Origin: Clostridia bacterium
Lineage (GTDB): Bacteria > Bacillota > Clostridia > Christensenellales > Borkfalkiaceae
DNA: 33,553 nucleotides
NCBI GenBank assembly: GCA_900770185.1
Contig: CAAGJM010000020.1
Coordinates: 1 to 33,553 of the forward strand
Direction of reading: 5' to 3'
Positions within the stretch are counted from its first letter, which is position 1; each line of letters opens with the position of its first letter. The notes under the pieces are model-generated. The model was given only the letters and a program-made list of their open reading frames with translations, searched no databases and had not been told where the DNA came from. Positions 22,730 through 32,600 of this stretch are shown here, piece after piece. A program made the position numbers and the translations under genes.

Positions 22730-23740
22730 TTAGCCTTTGATACCGCCTATGGTAAGGTTACCCATTAGTTTCTTTCTGAACACAACGAACAGAATAATCA
22801 AAGGAGTTGCAACTATAAGCGCCGCGGCTATACGCCTGGGGTCGTTTATACCGCTCTTGCCGCCGTCGCCGACGAGCATGTAAAGTGCGTAAGAAATCAT
22901 CGGCCAGTTGGTGGGAATGTAAACGAGGTTTACCTTCCAGTCATTCCAGAACGTTATGAACGAAATAAGCCCCAACGCGCCGAGCGAAGTTGCCGCCAAG
23001 GGCAACATTATTTGCACTAAGACCCTTAAATGCGAAGCGCCGTCTACGAAAGCCGCTTCCGCGTATTCCCACGATATCCCCTTAAAGGTCGCGTAGAATA
23101 TAAGGAAGTTCGTGCCGAGGAAGCCGCCCTTCATAAGTAAAAGTCCGTAAAGTTGGTCGAACCAACCGAGTTTCATCATCATCGCAAGTTCGCTGGGAAG
23201 CGAGCCGACTATGGGCAGAACCATCGTTACGATAACGATCGGGTAAAGCATAGCCGCGACTTTATGATGACTGTATCTTGCCGCTATATACGCGGTTATC
23301 GCGTGCGAAAAAGTTGTTATAATCGTTCCGCCGAGCGCGTAAACGAGCGCGTTGAACATAAGTTCGGGGTAGAACGCTTTCGCGTTGACGACCGTCGCGC
23401 TGTGTTTGGGGGCGGTCATGTTTTTAATCGCCCAAAAGTAGTTTTTGCCGGCGTTCGCGCCTGCCATAATCGGTTCCATTCCGTTGCCGCCCGAGAACCC
23501 GCTCGATCCGTCGATAGTCTTGCCGGGGAGAGCGAACATTTTTCTTATAAGCTGAGCGGTGGTAAAGTTACCGTTATATATATCTATGTTTTCAGAGAAC
23601 ATCTGCACCGAGTTCATCGACGCGAATATTCCCCATAAAAACGGGAGCAGGAACGAAATTACGTAAATTATCAAAAGGATGAAAATTATCATCGGGAAAG
23701 CCTGTTTGTAAAACGGCCTTTTAATTCTGTTTCTCGCCAT
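22730..23740 (-). CDS. Sugar ABC transporter permease (CUT1, MalG-like)
   Basis: This 336-residue permease has about six membrane helices and the EAA loop EYAEAAFVDGASHLRVLVQIMLP (starting at about 225) that contacts the ATPase. It belongs to the second-permease type of the carbohydrate uptake family. It is longer than the usual 275-300 residues because of a glycine-rich external loop of about 70 residues after the first helix (50-120), which is unusual and may meet the binding protein. Its start has AGGAG overlapping the TAG stop of the partner permease. No ATPase is encoded nearby, so a shared MsmK-type ATPase elsewhere is likely. Confidence 0.93.
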   Translation of the reverse strand: MARNRIKRPFYKQAFPMIIFILLIIYVISFLLPFLWGIFASMNSVQMFSENIDIYNGNFTTAQLIRKMFALPGKTIDGSSGFSGGNGMEPIMAGANAGKNYFWAIKNMTAPKHSATVVNAKAFYPELMFNALVYALGGTIITTFSHAITAYIAARYSHHKVAAMLYPIVIVTMVLPIVGSLPSELAMMMKLGWFDQLYGLLLMKGGFLGTNFLIFYATFKGISWEYAEAAFVDGASHLRVLVQIMLPLAATSLGALGLISFITFWNDWKVNLVYIPTNWPMISYALYMLVGDGGKSGINDPRRIAAALIVATPLIILFVVFRKKLMGNLTIGGIKG

Positions 23741-23749
23741 AATTTTCTC

Positions 23750-24733
23750 CTAAAACTCTACGTTCGGGCCGTATTTTTCAAGAGCCCATCTTGCAACGAG
23801 CGTTACGGGAGCCGCAACAAGCGTAAACATCAAACCTGCCGCCGACGCGGTGGGGAATTGTTGCTTTAAGCCTTGCGCGTCGCCGCTGCCGATAACCTGT
23901 ACGTATATGTAGTAGCCTATCGTCTGGAACGTTTCGGGCGCGCCGCCGCCGTAGAAGTTATAAAGCGCAAGTTGGCTGGTGAATATACTTGCTACGCCGG
24001 TAACCAAGAATACGGTTATGGTCGAATATACCATCGGCACCACTACGAACCAGAACTCTTTAAGCATGTTTATGCCTTCGAGTTCGCCGAATTCGATAAG
24101 CGAGTCGGGTATACGCGCCATTGCGCCCGCATATAGGATAAGTTGCGTACCGAAGCCCGCCCATATCGCGTAGAACAAGTTCATTCCGAAACCCATCCCC
24201 ATATCTTTAAGCGGGTTAAGAGGGAAAGACGAAACCTTTAAAATCTTAACCATAAATATGGGGAACGATTTGCTTATGAAGCACTGGAACATAAGCGATA
24301 TAACGACGCTCGAAACCATCTGAGGCAAGTAAAGCATTACCTGGAAGAAGCCCGAACACGGCACTTTTTTATAAATTACGTACGCGAAAACGATGTTTAG
24401 CGGAAGCCCTATAAGCGTCGATACGAGATAAGTTACGATAGAGTTCTTAAATAAAGTCCCCAATATGCCCTTTGCGTGAAGTTCGGTAAAGAACCCCGTA
24501 AAGTTGCTGAAAAACTTATCGAACCCAATGAACTTAAATTCGCCGACTAACCTGCCCGCGGCGTTCTTATACGTTTCGTATTTCTGGAAAGCAAGCAATA
24601 TCGAGTTGATATTGACCGCCACGTAACATATAGCGAACTGTACGAGAGGGTATAGCAGCATAAGGTGAACGAATATGGCTTCGCCCACCTTAGCCGATTT
24701 CATCGAACGTACTTTTTCGTTCTTTGCTGCCAT
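23750..24733 (-). CDS. Sugar ABC transporter permease (CUT1, MalF/LplB-like)
   Basis: This 327-residue permease has about six membrane helices. The EAA-type loop is IEFGELEGINMLKEFWFVVVP (starting at about 213), with the conserved glycine at 220. It should pair with the neighbouring permease to form the channel for a mono- or oligosaccharide delivered by the binding protein encoded just upstream. AAGGAG lies before the ATG, and only 11 nt separate it from the binding-protein stop. The N-terminus is short and charged without a signal peptide, as expected. Confidence 0.93.
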   Translation of the reverse strand: MAAKNEKVRSMKSAKVGEAIFVHLMLLYPLVQFAICYVAVNINSILLAFQKYETYKNAAGRLVGEFKFIGFDKFFSNFTGFFTELHAKGILGTLFKNSIVTYLVSTLIGLPLNIVFAYVIYKKVPCSGFFQVMLYLPQMVSSVVISLMFQCFISKSFPIFMVKILKVSSFPLNPLKDMGMGFGMNLFYAIWAGFGTQLILYAGAMARIPDSLIEFGELEGINMLKEFWFVVVPMVYSTITVFLVTGVASIFTSQLALYNFYGGGAPETFQTIGYYIYVQVIGSGDAQGLKQQFPTASAAGLMFTLVAAPVTLVARWALEKYGPNVEF

Positions 24734-24744
24734 TTTAAACTCCT

Positions 24745-26490
24745 TTATTTAATGTAACTAAGGAATGCAGACTGCCAGTAGCTCGCCGTGATTTTATCAA
24801 GGGTCGCCTGATAGTACTGATCGGCAGTAAAGTTGTTGTTCTTGAATACTTTGAATGGGTTTACTTCGGCGCAGTTGATGCCGTTTTGTCCGGTAAGCGC
24901 TATCGCTACGCCGAACGAACCCGCAACGTACTGCGGGTTGTTTTCGCTGAATTCGCCCGTAGCGCAGTTGTAAACTACTCTGCCGTTTGCCTTCGCGTCT
25001 TTATAATATCCCCACAAAGACTGTTTGTAGTAAGACATCTTAGAAAGGTCTTCCGCGGTAAGATCGTAATCGTAGCAACGGGTAGAACCGGTCATTCTCG
25101 TATAAGTGCGAAGAGCGTGCTCGGTAGTGGTATACGCAAAGAAGAGCGTAGCAAGTTCTTTCTGTTTGGGGTTTTCTCTTATAGCAACGTTTGCAAACGG
25201 AGTAACCGCAACTACGGTGTAGCCCGATTTGCTTGCGTTTGCATCCATCCAAGGATACGACATAACGCCGAAACGACGGTTTGCATATTCTTCGCCGTAG
25301 CTCGATTCCATGGTGGCGGCAACGTCTTTACATTCGTGTTCCCACCAACCGCCTTCGATAAGCATTGCGATACGTTTTGCGCCCTGAACGGAAGCCGCTT
25401 GATATTTAGACCTTAAATAGGTGTTTTGGGTCGAATAGTGGTCGCCCGAACCGAAACAGTCTTCAGCGTACCAGTTGTTTTTAACAACCGCTTCGCAGAA
25501 TTTAAGCGCCTGAAGCCTACCCTTTTGGTTTACGAGTTTGTAACCGGTTGCCGGGGTGATTACCGTACCGTCGCTCAACGTACCGTTAGCGGAAACGGCA
25601 ACTTTGAAATCCTCTGCGCCCTGATAGTTAGCCCAGAAAGAAGTAGCGAAGCCTTGAATGTAAGCGTCCAAAGAACCCGACCATAAGAAGGGGGTAATGT
25701 TGTTAGCCTGCATTTTAGCGCATACGCGGGTAAAGTCGTCCATGGTCATCGGAAGACCGTCGTCGGAAGTACCTTCGATATCGTCCTGACCTTTCCATTT
25801 CTGTTTATCGATTTCCGCTTCTTTAGACTTATCGCCGTTGCTTGCCTCGGTAAACACTAAAGAACCGTCGGCGTTTCTCGATTTAATGAATAAACCTGCT
25901 TCATAGAAAAGGTCTACGTCGTAAATCATGTTGTAGAAAGACGAGTACATCGGAATACCGCAGTATTTAGCGTTTGCGGTGGTCGTACCGGTCGCATACA
26001 AAACGTAGTCGCGAAGGGTCGGGTCGATTTTATCGCTGATGTTTTTGGTTTCGCCTAAATCGGACCAGACTTTTGCGTATTTTTTGTCCATAGTGTGGGT
26101 AACTACGTCCGTAACGTCCATAAGTTTACCTTCAAGGTTGTATTGACGAAGGTCAAACGTCGAGAAGAATATGTCGTTATCGGTGGTGGTCATAAGGTTT
26201 TTAAGAGAGTCGCCCGTGACGTCGCTCTTACCCAACTTAATAACTACCTGAACGCCTTTTTTACCTTCTTCGAAAGAAGTGTCCTTATACATTTCTTCAA
26301 ATTCTTTACCAAGGACTTCGAGCCATTCGCCGCCCCAGCCGCCGTTGTAGGTTACGGCGTAAAGCTGAGTTTTTGTCGTATCTACTCTTACGCTATCGTC
26401 GTCGAAGATTTTATTACACCCGGCAAGCGAAACGAGAGACGTTGTTGCAACCGCTAAAGTAAGCAAGCCGCTTAAAAGTTTCTTTTTCAT
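24745..26490 (-). CDS. Extracellular sugar-binding lipoprotein of the ABC transporter
   Basis: This predicted 581-residue family 1 solute-binding protein is anchored by a lipoprotein signal (MKKKLLSGLLTLAVATTSLV then SLAGC, C25). The mature part is long for the family (usually 400-450). It keeps typical features: an N-terminal strand YAVTYNGGWGGEW with early helix, a DNDIFFSTFDLRQY segment, IAMLIEGGWWEHE, and a late ATLFFAYTTTEHALRTYTRMTGS region. The many tryptophans and tyrosines fit a carbohydrate ligand, possibly an oligosaccharide. The ATG at 26490, with AAGGAG six bases upstream, is preferred over an in-frame start at 26526. A strong hairpin lies upstream. The substrate is not determined; rhamnose-containing glycans are suggested by the neighbourhood only. 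Confidence 0.92.
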   Translation of the reverse strand: MKKKLLSGLLTLAVATTSLVSLAGCNKIFDDDSVRVDTTKTQLYAVTYNGGWGGEWLEVLGKEFEEMYKDTSFEEGKKGVQVVIKLGKSDVTGDSLKNLMTTTDNDIFFSTFDLRQYNLEGKLMDVTDVVTHTMDKKYAKVWSDLGETKNISDKIDPTLRDYVLYATGTTTANAKYCGIPMYSSFYNMIYDVDLFYEAGLFIKSRNADGSLVFTEASNGDKSKEAEIDKQKWKGQDDIEGTSDDGLPMTMDDFTRVCAKMQANNITPFLWSGSLDAYIQGFATSFWANYQGAEDFKVAVSANGTLSDGTVITPATGYKLVNQKGRLQALKFCEAVVKNNWYAEDCFGSGDHYSTQNTYLRSKYQAASVQGAKRIAMLIEGGWWEHECKDVAATMESSYGEEYANRRFGVMSYPWMDANASKSGYTVVAVTPFANVAIRENPKQKELATLFFAYTTTEHALRTYTRMTGSTRCYDYDLTAEDLSKMSYYKQSLWGYYKDAKANGRVVYNCATGEFSENNPQYVAGSFGVAIALTGQNGINCAEVNPFKVFKNNNFTADQYYQATLDKITASYWQSAFLSYIK

Positions 26491-26514
26491 TTTTTTCTCC
26501 TTATTACATTTGCC

Positions 26515-26544
26515 GCCTTGCCGCATTTTACCCTACGGCAAGGC
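26515..26544. other. Intercistronic hairpin upstream of the binding-protein gene
   Basis: GCCTTGCCG-12 bases-CGGCAAGGC is a perfect 9-bp stem in the 120-base gap between the second surface protein gene and the binding-protein gene, about 25 nt before the latter's ATG. It is not followed by a T tract on the minus strand, so it is not a normal terminator. It could be a processing or stability element. No strong promoter is evident in the gap. Confidence 0.6.
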
Positions 26545-26610
26545 TAAAAATTATCGATTAAAAGCCCTATCGAATTCAATTGCCGCGACAAGGCTATAAA
26601 ATTTTATCGT

Positions 26611-29600
26611 TTACTCGTCATTTTCGACTTTAGACTTTTTACCCGCGAAAGTAAGTACGAAAAATACTGCCGCCGCCGCTATCAAAAGTCCGCCGATGGT
26701 AAAGCCGAGTACGCGGAATATCGGGAAGCTCTTCGTAGCCGCTTCCGCAACTTCAACGTTATACGAATAAACGTTTACGTTACCCGCGTCGTCAACCGCC
26801 GTTATGGTCACGGTGTAAACGCCCGCTTCGGGGGCAAGGAATTTTCCTTCGAATACGTTTATTTCTTCGCCCGCGGCGTTTACGACTTTAATAGACGTAT
26901 TGGCGGACGATTCTAAATCGCTGCCGCTATATTCCGGAACTGAAACGCTTTCGCCTTTAACGCCTTTTTTAACGACGCTGCCTTTAACGGTTATTACGGG
27001 CGCGGTTTTATCCGTCACGTTCACCGTGTACGATTTTTCCGCTTTTGCCCCGTTATATTCCGCTTTGAAAGTTATAACGTATTCGCCCGATAAGACGAAT
27101 TTATAGTTGCCCGTGCCGCCGGCGATAACCGTGGCTTCGTCGTCGCCCGCTCTTAAAACGGATATGCTCTTCGTAGCCGAAACCGATTCGGATTTTTCGT
27201 TGTAAACGTTGAACCCGTCGAATTTAAGGGTGTCGTCGGTGCCGTAGGTCGCTTTGAAAACTTTATCGCAACCAATGGTTATGAAAGACGCCTGAACGTT
27301 GAACGTGAAGCTTAAAGCGTCCGTGCCGTCGCCGCCGTCTTCCTGAACGCTGAATTTATAAATTACGCCGTCATCGGCCGCCGTCAAAGTCACCTTAAAC
27401 GCGCCTCTGTCCGCTTGATATTCGGTCGTTAAGTCTGTTTCTTCAGAGGAGTTGTTTTCCGGATTATTTAAAATCTTAACGAGCTTGATATCTTCGGTAT
27501 AATCGGTTTTAACGCCGACTTTATCTTCCGCGCGAAGTTCGCCGAATTTAATCTGAGAACCCGCGGTTACGTTGTAAACGAAGTTTTTGCCGTCGCCGCT
27601 GACTAAGCCTGCCGTGCCGTAAACGTATTCGCTGTCGACAAGATAAATTTCGGGAGCCTGGTCGTCTATAAGGTTGATTCTGAATTCTTTGTGTACAGAG
27701 TCGTTTACGTAAGTCAAGTCGTAAGTAAACTCGTAAACTCCGAACAGTTTGCCGAATTTATAACCGTTTAAAAGCTCGTCTGCGGTGAAATTTCTGACTT
27801 CTTCTCCGGGGGCTTTAACGGTCATCGTGCAAACTTCGTTTGCCGGGGTGCCGTCGTATTTGCTCATTCCGCCCCAGAAGTTCGCGCCGAAAGCGTCGTC
27901 GTAAAATTTAACGATATCGCGGTTCACTTTAACCGTTTTATCCTGAACGCCGAAAGCCCAGTCGTTAACCCTTTGAGTGTCTGCGTTATATTCTTCAACT
28001 CTAAGTTCGCTGTAAAGGTTTTTGATTTCGACTTCTACGCAAGCGATTTTTTCGTCGGGTTTGCTCGCGTCGGGAGCAAACTGCTTATCACCGTAATAGA
28101 GAATATTGCCCGCATCGTCGTACGCGCCGTAAACAAGCCTGTACTTACCCGCGTTTTTGAAAACGTAAGGATAAGCGGTGCCGACGTCTGCAATGCTTTC
28201 TTCCGTCGTTGCCGCGTTATCGTAACTCGTGCCGTAATAAAGGACCATTACGCCCACTTTCGTATTGTCGGCGCCTTCGTCGTAAATGGTCGAAGTAGCC
28301 GCCGCGCCTAAGTTAAACGTAGCGCCGCGAACGGTGTTGAAACCTGTCCTTTGCTCGGGGAGTTGAGTGTATTTAAGGGTCGCCTCTTCAATCGCCTCGA
28401 AGTAATAGAAGCCTTCGTATTTATTCCCGTCTGCGTCCTGCGTTTTGTAGGTTACTTTGTAACTGCCGACCGCGTCGGGAACGACGGTGTCGTTAGCGAC
28501 GTAAGCTTTATCGGTTACGTTAAGTTCCGAGCCTTCGGGTACGGTTATGGAATAAGTGCCTTCGAAAGCCTCGCCTTCTTCCTTATTGAAGTACGATTTA
28601 ACTTCGGGGAGGGTGTAGGCTTTGCCTTTAACCGCTTTATACGACGCGCCGCTTGCCTTAACCGGGGAAGAAAGGTCTTCGCCCGCGACGTTGGTAATAA
28701 GGAGCCTTGCGTTGTCACTGTTGCTTTTCGCTTTAATTCTGACGTAAAGGTCGGCGTTATCGCTGAACCCGCCGAATATCTGTTCGCTGCCGAGCGCGTT
28801 AGCAAAGTCGTTATCCGCGCCGGGTTTCCCTGCGAACCCGGCGTTCGTATCGACGTTTAAGTCGCGCACCACGCTGAAGCCGCTAACGTCTCCGCTTTCA
28901 AGCCCTGTGTTTATGGACCTGTTGGTTATAACCTGAACTTTGCCGTTTTCCTGATAATAACCATAGGTTATATCCCTCGCGAAAAGCCCCGTTCTGCCGC
29001 CGGTAAAGCCGGCGTTGGTGTAGAAAGCGTTGGACAGTTTTCTTAAATATTTAACGTTCTTATACGGACTGCCGTCCAGCCTGTCGTGAGCAGACTTGTT
29101 GTATCCCGCAAAGGTTTGGGAAACGGCGGGAGTATCGAACTTTTCGCCCTTAGCGGCGGTTGCCGTCTGGTTAGCGCTGTTCCAAGTGCCGCCCACCATG
29201 GTTACGGTTACTTGTCTTTTTACGCTGTCGCCGTCTTTTTCGACTATTTCGATATTGACGTTTGAGAACGAACCCGTCGCACCGAGCTGGCTGTCTTCGT
29301 TTATAAGCGGAAGAAAGGTTATGGCGTTTTTAAGCTCGCTTGCTTTAAAAGTTTTGGTAATTTCAACCGAACCGCTTTCTTCGGTTACGCCGTTTGCAAA
29401 AGTAAGCAATACGCCTCTTCTTTTAGTGCCGGTAACGGTCTTGAACTCGTCTTCGACGGTAAACCCGGGGGTTACGGTTATTTTATCGGTCGTCGAATTG
29501 AAAAGCGACGCGATATATTCGTCCGATTTAGCGGTCGTTGTATAATCGTAAGCCGCGTTTACGCTTGCGGGGGCGGCAGTTATAGCCGCAACCCCGATAG

Positions 29601-29667
29601 TTGCCGCGGTTACGAAAGATAGCGCTAATATACCTAATTTTTTAGAGAGTTTAATATTCTTCATCAT
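26611..29667 (-). CDS. Membrane-anchored surface protein with the shared domain and Ig-like repeats
   Basis: The 1018-residue protein has a Sec signal (cleavage near ASVNAAYD, residue 39) and a C-terminal membrane helix (LGFTIGGLLIAAAAVFFVLT, about 987-1008) ending in KKSKVENDE, so it is held in the cytoplasmic membrane without a sortase motif. The shared domain spans about 85-333 (VNIEIVEKDGDSVKRQV 137-153, FGGFSD 298-303, LLITNVAGEDL 322-332). The rest is Ig-like, with strands such as GSYKVTYKTQDADGNKYEGF and GVYTVTITAVDDAGNVNVYS. It starts two bases after the upstream gene's stop, and the last codons of that gene provide its ribosome binding site (GGGAG). It likely displays binding domains near the transporter; the ligand is unknown. 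Confidence 0.87.
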   Translation of the reverse strand: MMKNIKLSKKLGILALSFVTAATIGVAAITAAPASVNAAYDYTTTAKSDEYIASLFNSTTDKITVTPGFTVEDEFKTVTGTKRRGVLLTFANGVTEESGSVEITKTFKASELKNAITFLPLINEDSQLGATGSFSNVNIEIVEKDGDSVKRQVTVTMVGGTWNSANQTATAAKGEKFDTPAVSQTFAGYNKSAHDRLDGSPYKNVKYLRKLSNAFYTNAGFTGGRTGLFARDITYGYYQENGKVQVITNRSINTGLESGDVSGFSVVRDLNVDTNAGFAGKPGADNDFANALGSEQIFGGFSDNADLYVRIKAKSNSDNARLLITNVAGEDLSSPVKASGASYKAVKGKAYTLPEVKSYFNKEEGEAFEGTYSITVPEGSELNVTDKAYVANDTVVPDAVGSYKVTYKTQDADGNKYEGFYYFEAIEEATLKYTQLPEQRTGFNTVRGATFNLGAAATSTIYDEGADNTKVGVMVLYYGTSYDNAATTEESIADVGTAYPYVFKNAGKYRLVYGAYDDAGNILYYGDKQFAPDASKPDEKIACVEVEIKNLYSELRVEEYNADTQRVNDWAFGVQDKTVKVNRDIVKFYDDAFGANFWGGMSKYDGTPANEVCTMTVKAPGEEVRNFTADELLNGYKFGKLFGVYEFTYDLTYVNDSVHKEFRINLIDDQAPEIYLVDSEYVYGTAGLVSGDGKNFVYNVTAGSQIKFGELRAEDKVGVKTDYTEDIKLVKILNNPENNSSEETDLTTEYQADRGAFKVTLTAADDGVIYKFSVQEDGGDGTDALSFTFNVQASFITIGCDKVFKATYGTDDTLKFDGFNVYNEKSESVSATKSISVLRAGDDEATVIAGGTGNYKFVLSGEYVITFKAEYNGAKAEKSYTVNVTDKTAPVITVKGSVVKKGVKGESVSVPEYSGSDLESSANTSIKVVNAAGEEINVFEGKFLAPEAGVYTVTITAVDDAGNVNVYSYNVEVAEAATKSFPIFRVLGFTIGGLLIAAAAVFFVLTFAGKKSKVENDE

Positions 29668-29669
29668 TC

Positions 29670-32600
29670 TTACTCTCCCTTTCCTTCGTTAATTTCGTCG
29701 GCGTTTGCTTCCGCGCCGTCCGCTATGCCCCGAGCCGCGCCAGCCTTCTTCTTTTTAAGGAAGAGTACAAGCCCGACTATCGTGCCTGCCAAGCCTATAA
29801 GCGCCAAACCGAACGAAACGAGTTCGACCACGCCTATATAGTAAGGTTCTTTGATTTCTGCGTCTATAACGGCCGCTTCGCCGTCGTTAACGCCCGCAGT
29901 TTCTTTATCCCCGGTGGAAATTTCGCCCGCGGGGGTGAATTTAGCGTAAACTTTAACGTCTGCGGCGACGTTTGCAAGGTTTACTTTGTTGCCGCCTTCA
30001 TCGAACCAGCCCTCGAACACGTAGCCGTCTTTTTGCGGAACGTAATCGGTAAGGCTGCCGCCTTCGAATTTATAACCGTAAGACTCTTCGCCGTCCACGA
30101 CGAAAGTAACGGTTATTCTTTCTTCACCGAACGCGCCCGTTAAAGTAACGTTTTCAAGCTTAAGGTCTGCGCCGGAAGTAATCTTTCTGCCGTTTAAGTA
30201 CCAACCGGTGAAAGTTTTACCTTCTGCGGTCGGAACCGTAAGAGCTAAATCGTTGCGGGTTTCAACGGTGAAAATCTGACTTTCGGGGATATCGGTTATC
30301 GTCGAATCGAAGAAGCCGTAGCTTATAGTATACTTGGTTGCCGAAACAACGGGTCTGAACACGTTTTTGCTATTAACCAAGTTCGCTTCAAGGTACAAAT
30401 CTCCGCCGACGTTTATAAGGGTGCAACTGTCGTCGTCAATTTTATACCCTTCGATTTCATAACCTTCGTTAAGCTCTATGCGAACGGCAACGTTATCGCT
30501 ATAAACGATTATCTCCTCGCCTTCGCTATACTTTTTGCCGTTCAAATATAACGTTGCGTTTTTGCCGACTTCCGCAGTGAGTACCGCGCCGACTTTATAT
30601 TCGACGGTTTTGGTTCTGTTGTAAGCGTCGGTAATATTAAGTGTATAGGTGCCGCGGCCTGCCGCAAGCAACTTATCGGAGGTAATAACGCCGTTGTTCG
30701 CATACGCGCCGGACGCTATAACCGCGCCGCTCGGAGCGATGAATTCATAGTAACCGTCAAAATCTATATTGCCGTTGATGAAGTTCGACTGGGTTACGGA
30801 GGGAAGTAAAATATCGTCGTTTACCGTTTTAACGGTGGTGTTTTTATCGGTTTCGTCAAACAAGGTGCCGTCCTGATTAAAGTACGATACGATATCGTTT
30901 TCGTGCGAGACGGCGAACGATTCTTTACTGAGGTCATAGCCGGCGACGCTCGTTAAAACTATGCTGGTTTCGGTAAGCTCGCTTTCGTCGGTGCGGTAAG
31001 CGGTCGTATCTCCGGTAAAGCCTTTGCTTACGCCATAAGCAGCTTCGCTGTTGGTAATTTTATCGCCCTCTTTAACGAGCGTGCCGAACTGAACGGTTAA
31101 TTTAACTTTACCGCTCTTAAAGCCTGCCCACGCGGGGCCGTTTGACGCGTCGTTAAAATCTCTTATAAGATAGCTGTCGCCTGTCAAACCTATAAACTCA
31201 ACGTTCGAGTACAAGCTGTTCTTCTTGTAGTCGAATACTATTTTGGTCGAGTTGTTCACGTTGCCGTTGAAGCCCGTTTCTTTCGGACAGCTTGCAACGT
31301 ACCCGCCCTTGTTTTCACGGTACGCGGCAAGCGCCTGACCGTTTGCCGCCGCGGAAACGACCGATTTTTCAGTACCCTGATCTTCCGTAACTTCACCGCT
31401 GCCGCCATAAGTAACGGTTACTTTTTGGGTGGGGTCTTCCGCGTCTTCGATAACGAAGGTGAGGCTGTTTAAATCTCTTAACGCAATCGTCCAATACCCC
31501 TCGCTACCGTCTCTTTTCGCCGCTTTCGCGCGGGTTTTGCCGTCGGGGGTGATTGCAAATTCAAACAAACTGTCAAAACTGCTTGCGTCGTTCCATTTGA
31601 ACTGAGTAATATCTATGGGTTTATCAAGTTTGAAAGTTGCGTTTGCGCCGCCCGTCAAAACTATACCTTTGTAGGTCTTTTTAGCGCTTTCGTTAGACGT
31701 AAGATAGAAATCTCCGCCGCCCGCGTTAAGAACGGTTTTTTCGCCGTAAGTAGCGGTTGCGCCTTCGCTCGGATTGAACTCGCTTGCTAAACTCGCGGTC
31801 GGATAGATTTGGTTGCTTTCGCACCTGATAACTTCGGTAAGCGTTTCGCTTCCGATTTTATGCTTTAAGGTGTAAATACCTTCTTTATTAAAGGTAAGTT
31901 TGGCGGTAGACTTGCCGTCTAACCCGTAAGTTAAGGCGTTTATTATTTTACCCGCATAGTAAACGTCGGTTTCGGTATCGGTAACGTAGCTGCCGCCGAA
32001 TCTGTGCGCTTTTTTCGGCGCATAGATATATGCGTCCGTTCCGTAAGTAACCGTGGCAGAGTTCTGACCGCTTACTTTAAGTTCGCCCGCCGAAACTTCG
32101 CTTTCGTCAATTTCTTGAGTGGGCACGGTTAAATCGTATCCGCCAAGGCTCGTTATCACAAGCGACGTAATGCCGTTGTTGGAAAGGGAATCGTCGTTCA
32201 TATCGGTAAGCGTTCTGACGTTATTGAAAGTTACGGTAACATTTACTTTGCTGCTCGAAAACCCGTTCCACGCCGCGGTATCGCCGACGTTATTGTCAAC
32301 GTACTCGGTTTTCGCGAATTTACGGATAAGCCAGGTACCCGCTATGGTGCCCGCCGCGGCGGAACCGTTGGGGCTGTATAACGCGGGGTTTCTTTCCGCC
32401 GCGCTCGTTGCCGACCAGTTCTGTTTGTAGCAAAGCTCGTAAGGTATCTGATCTGCACTGCCCGCGTCGAACATTCTTACGCGAAGCCCGTTGTAAATAC
32501 GCGGACCGCCGGAAGAAAACTTACGCATACCCGCAAGTTTTTGGTTATTGCCGCGAACGCCCAAGTTTCTGCCGTTAAGGTTGTTGTCGCCTTGCTCGGA

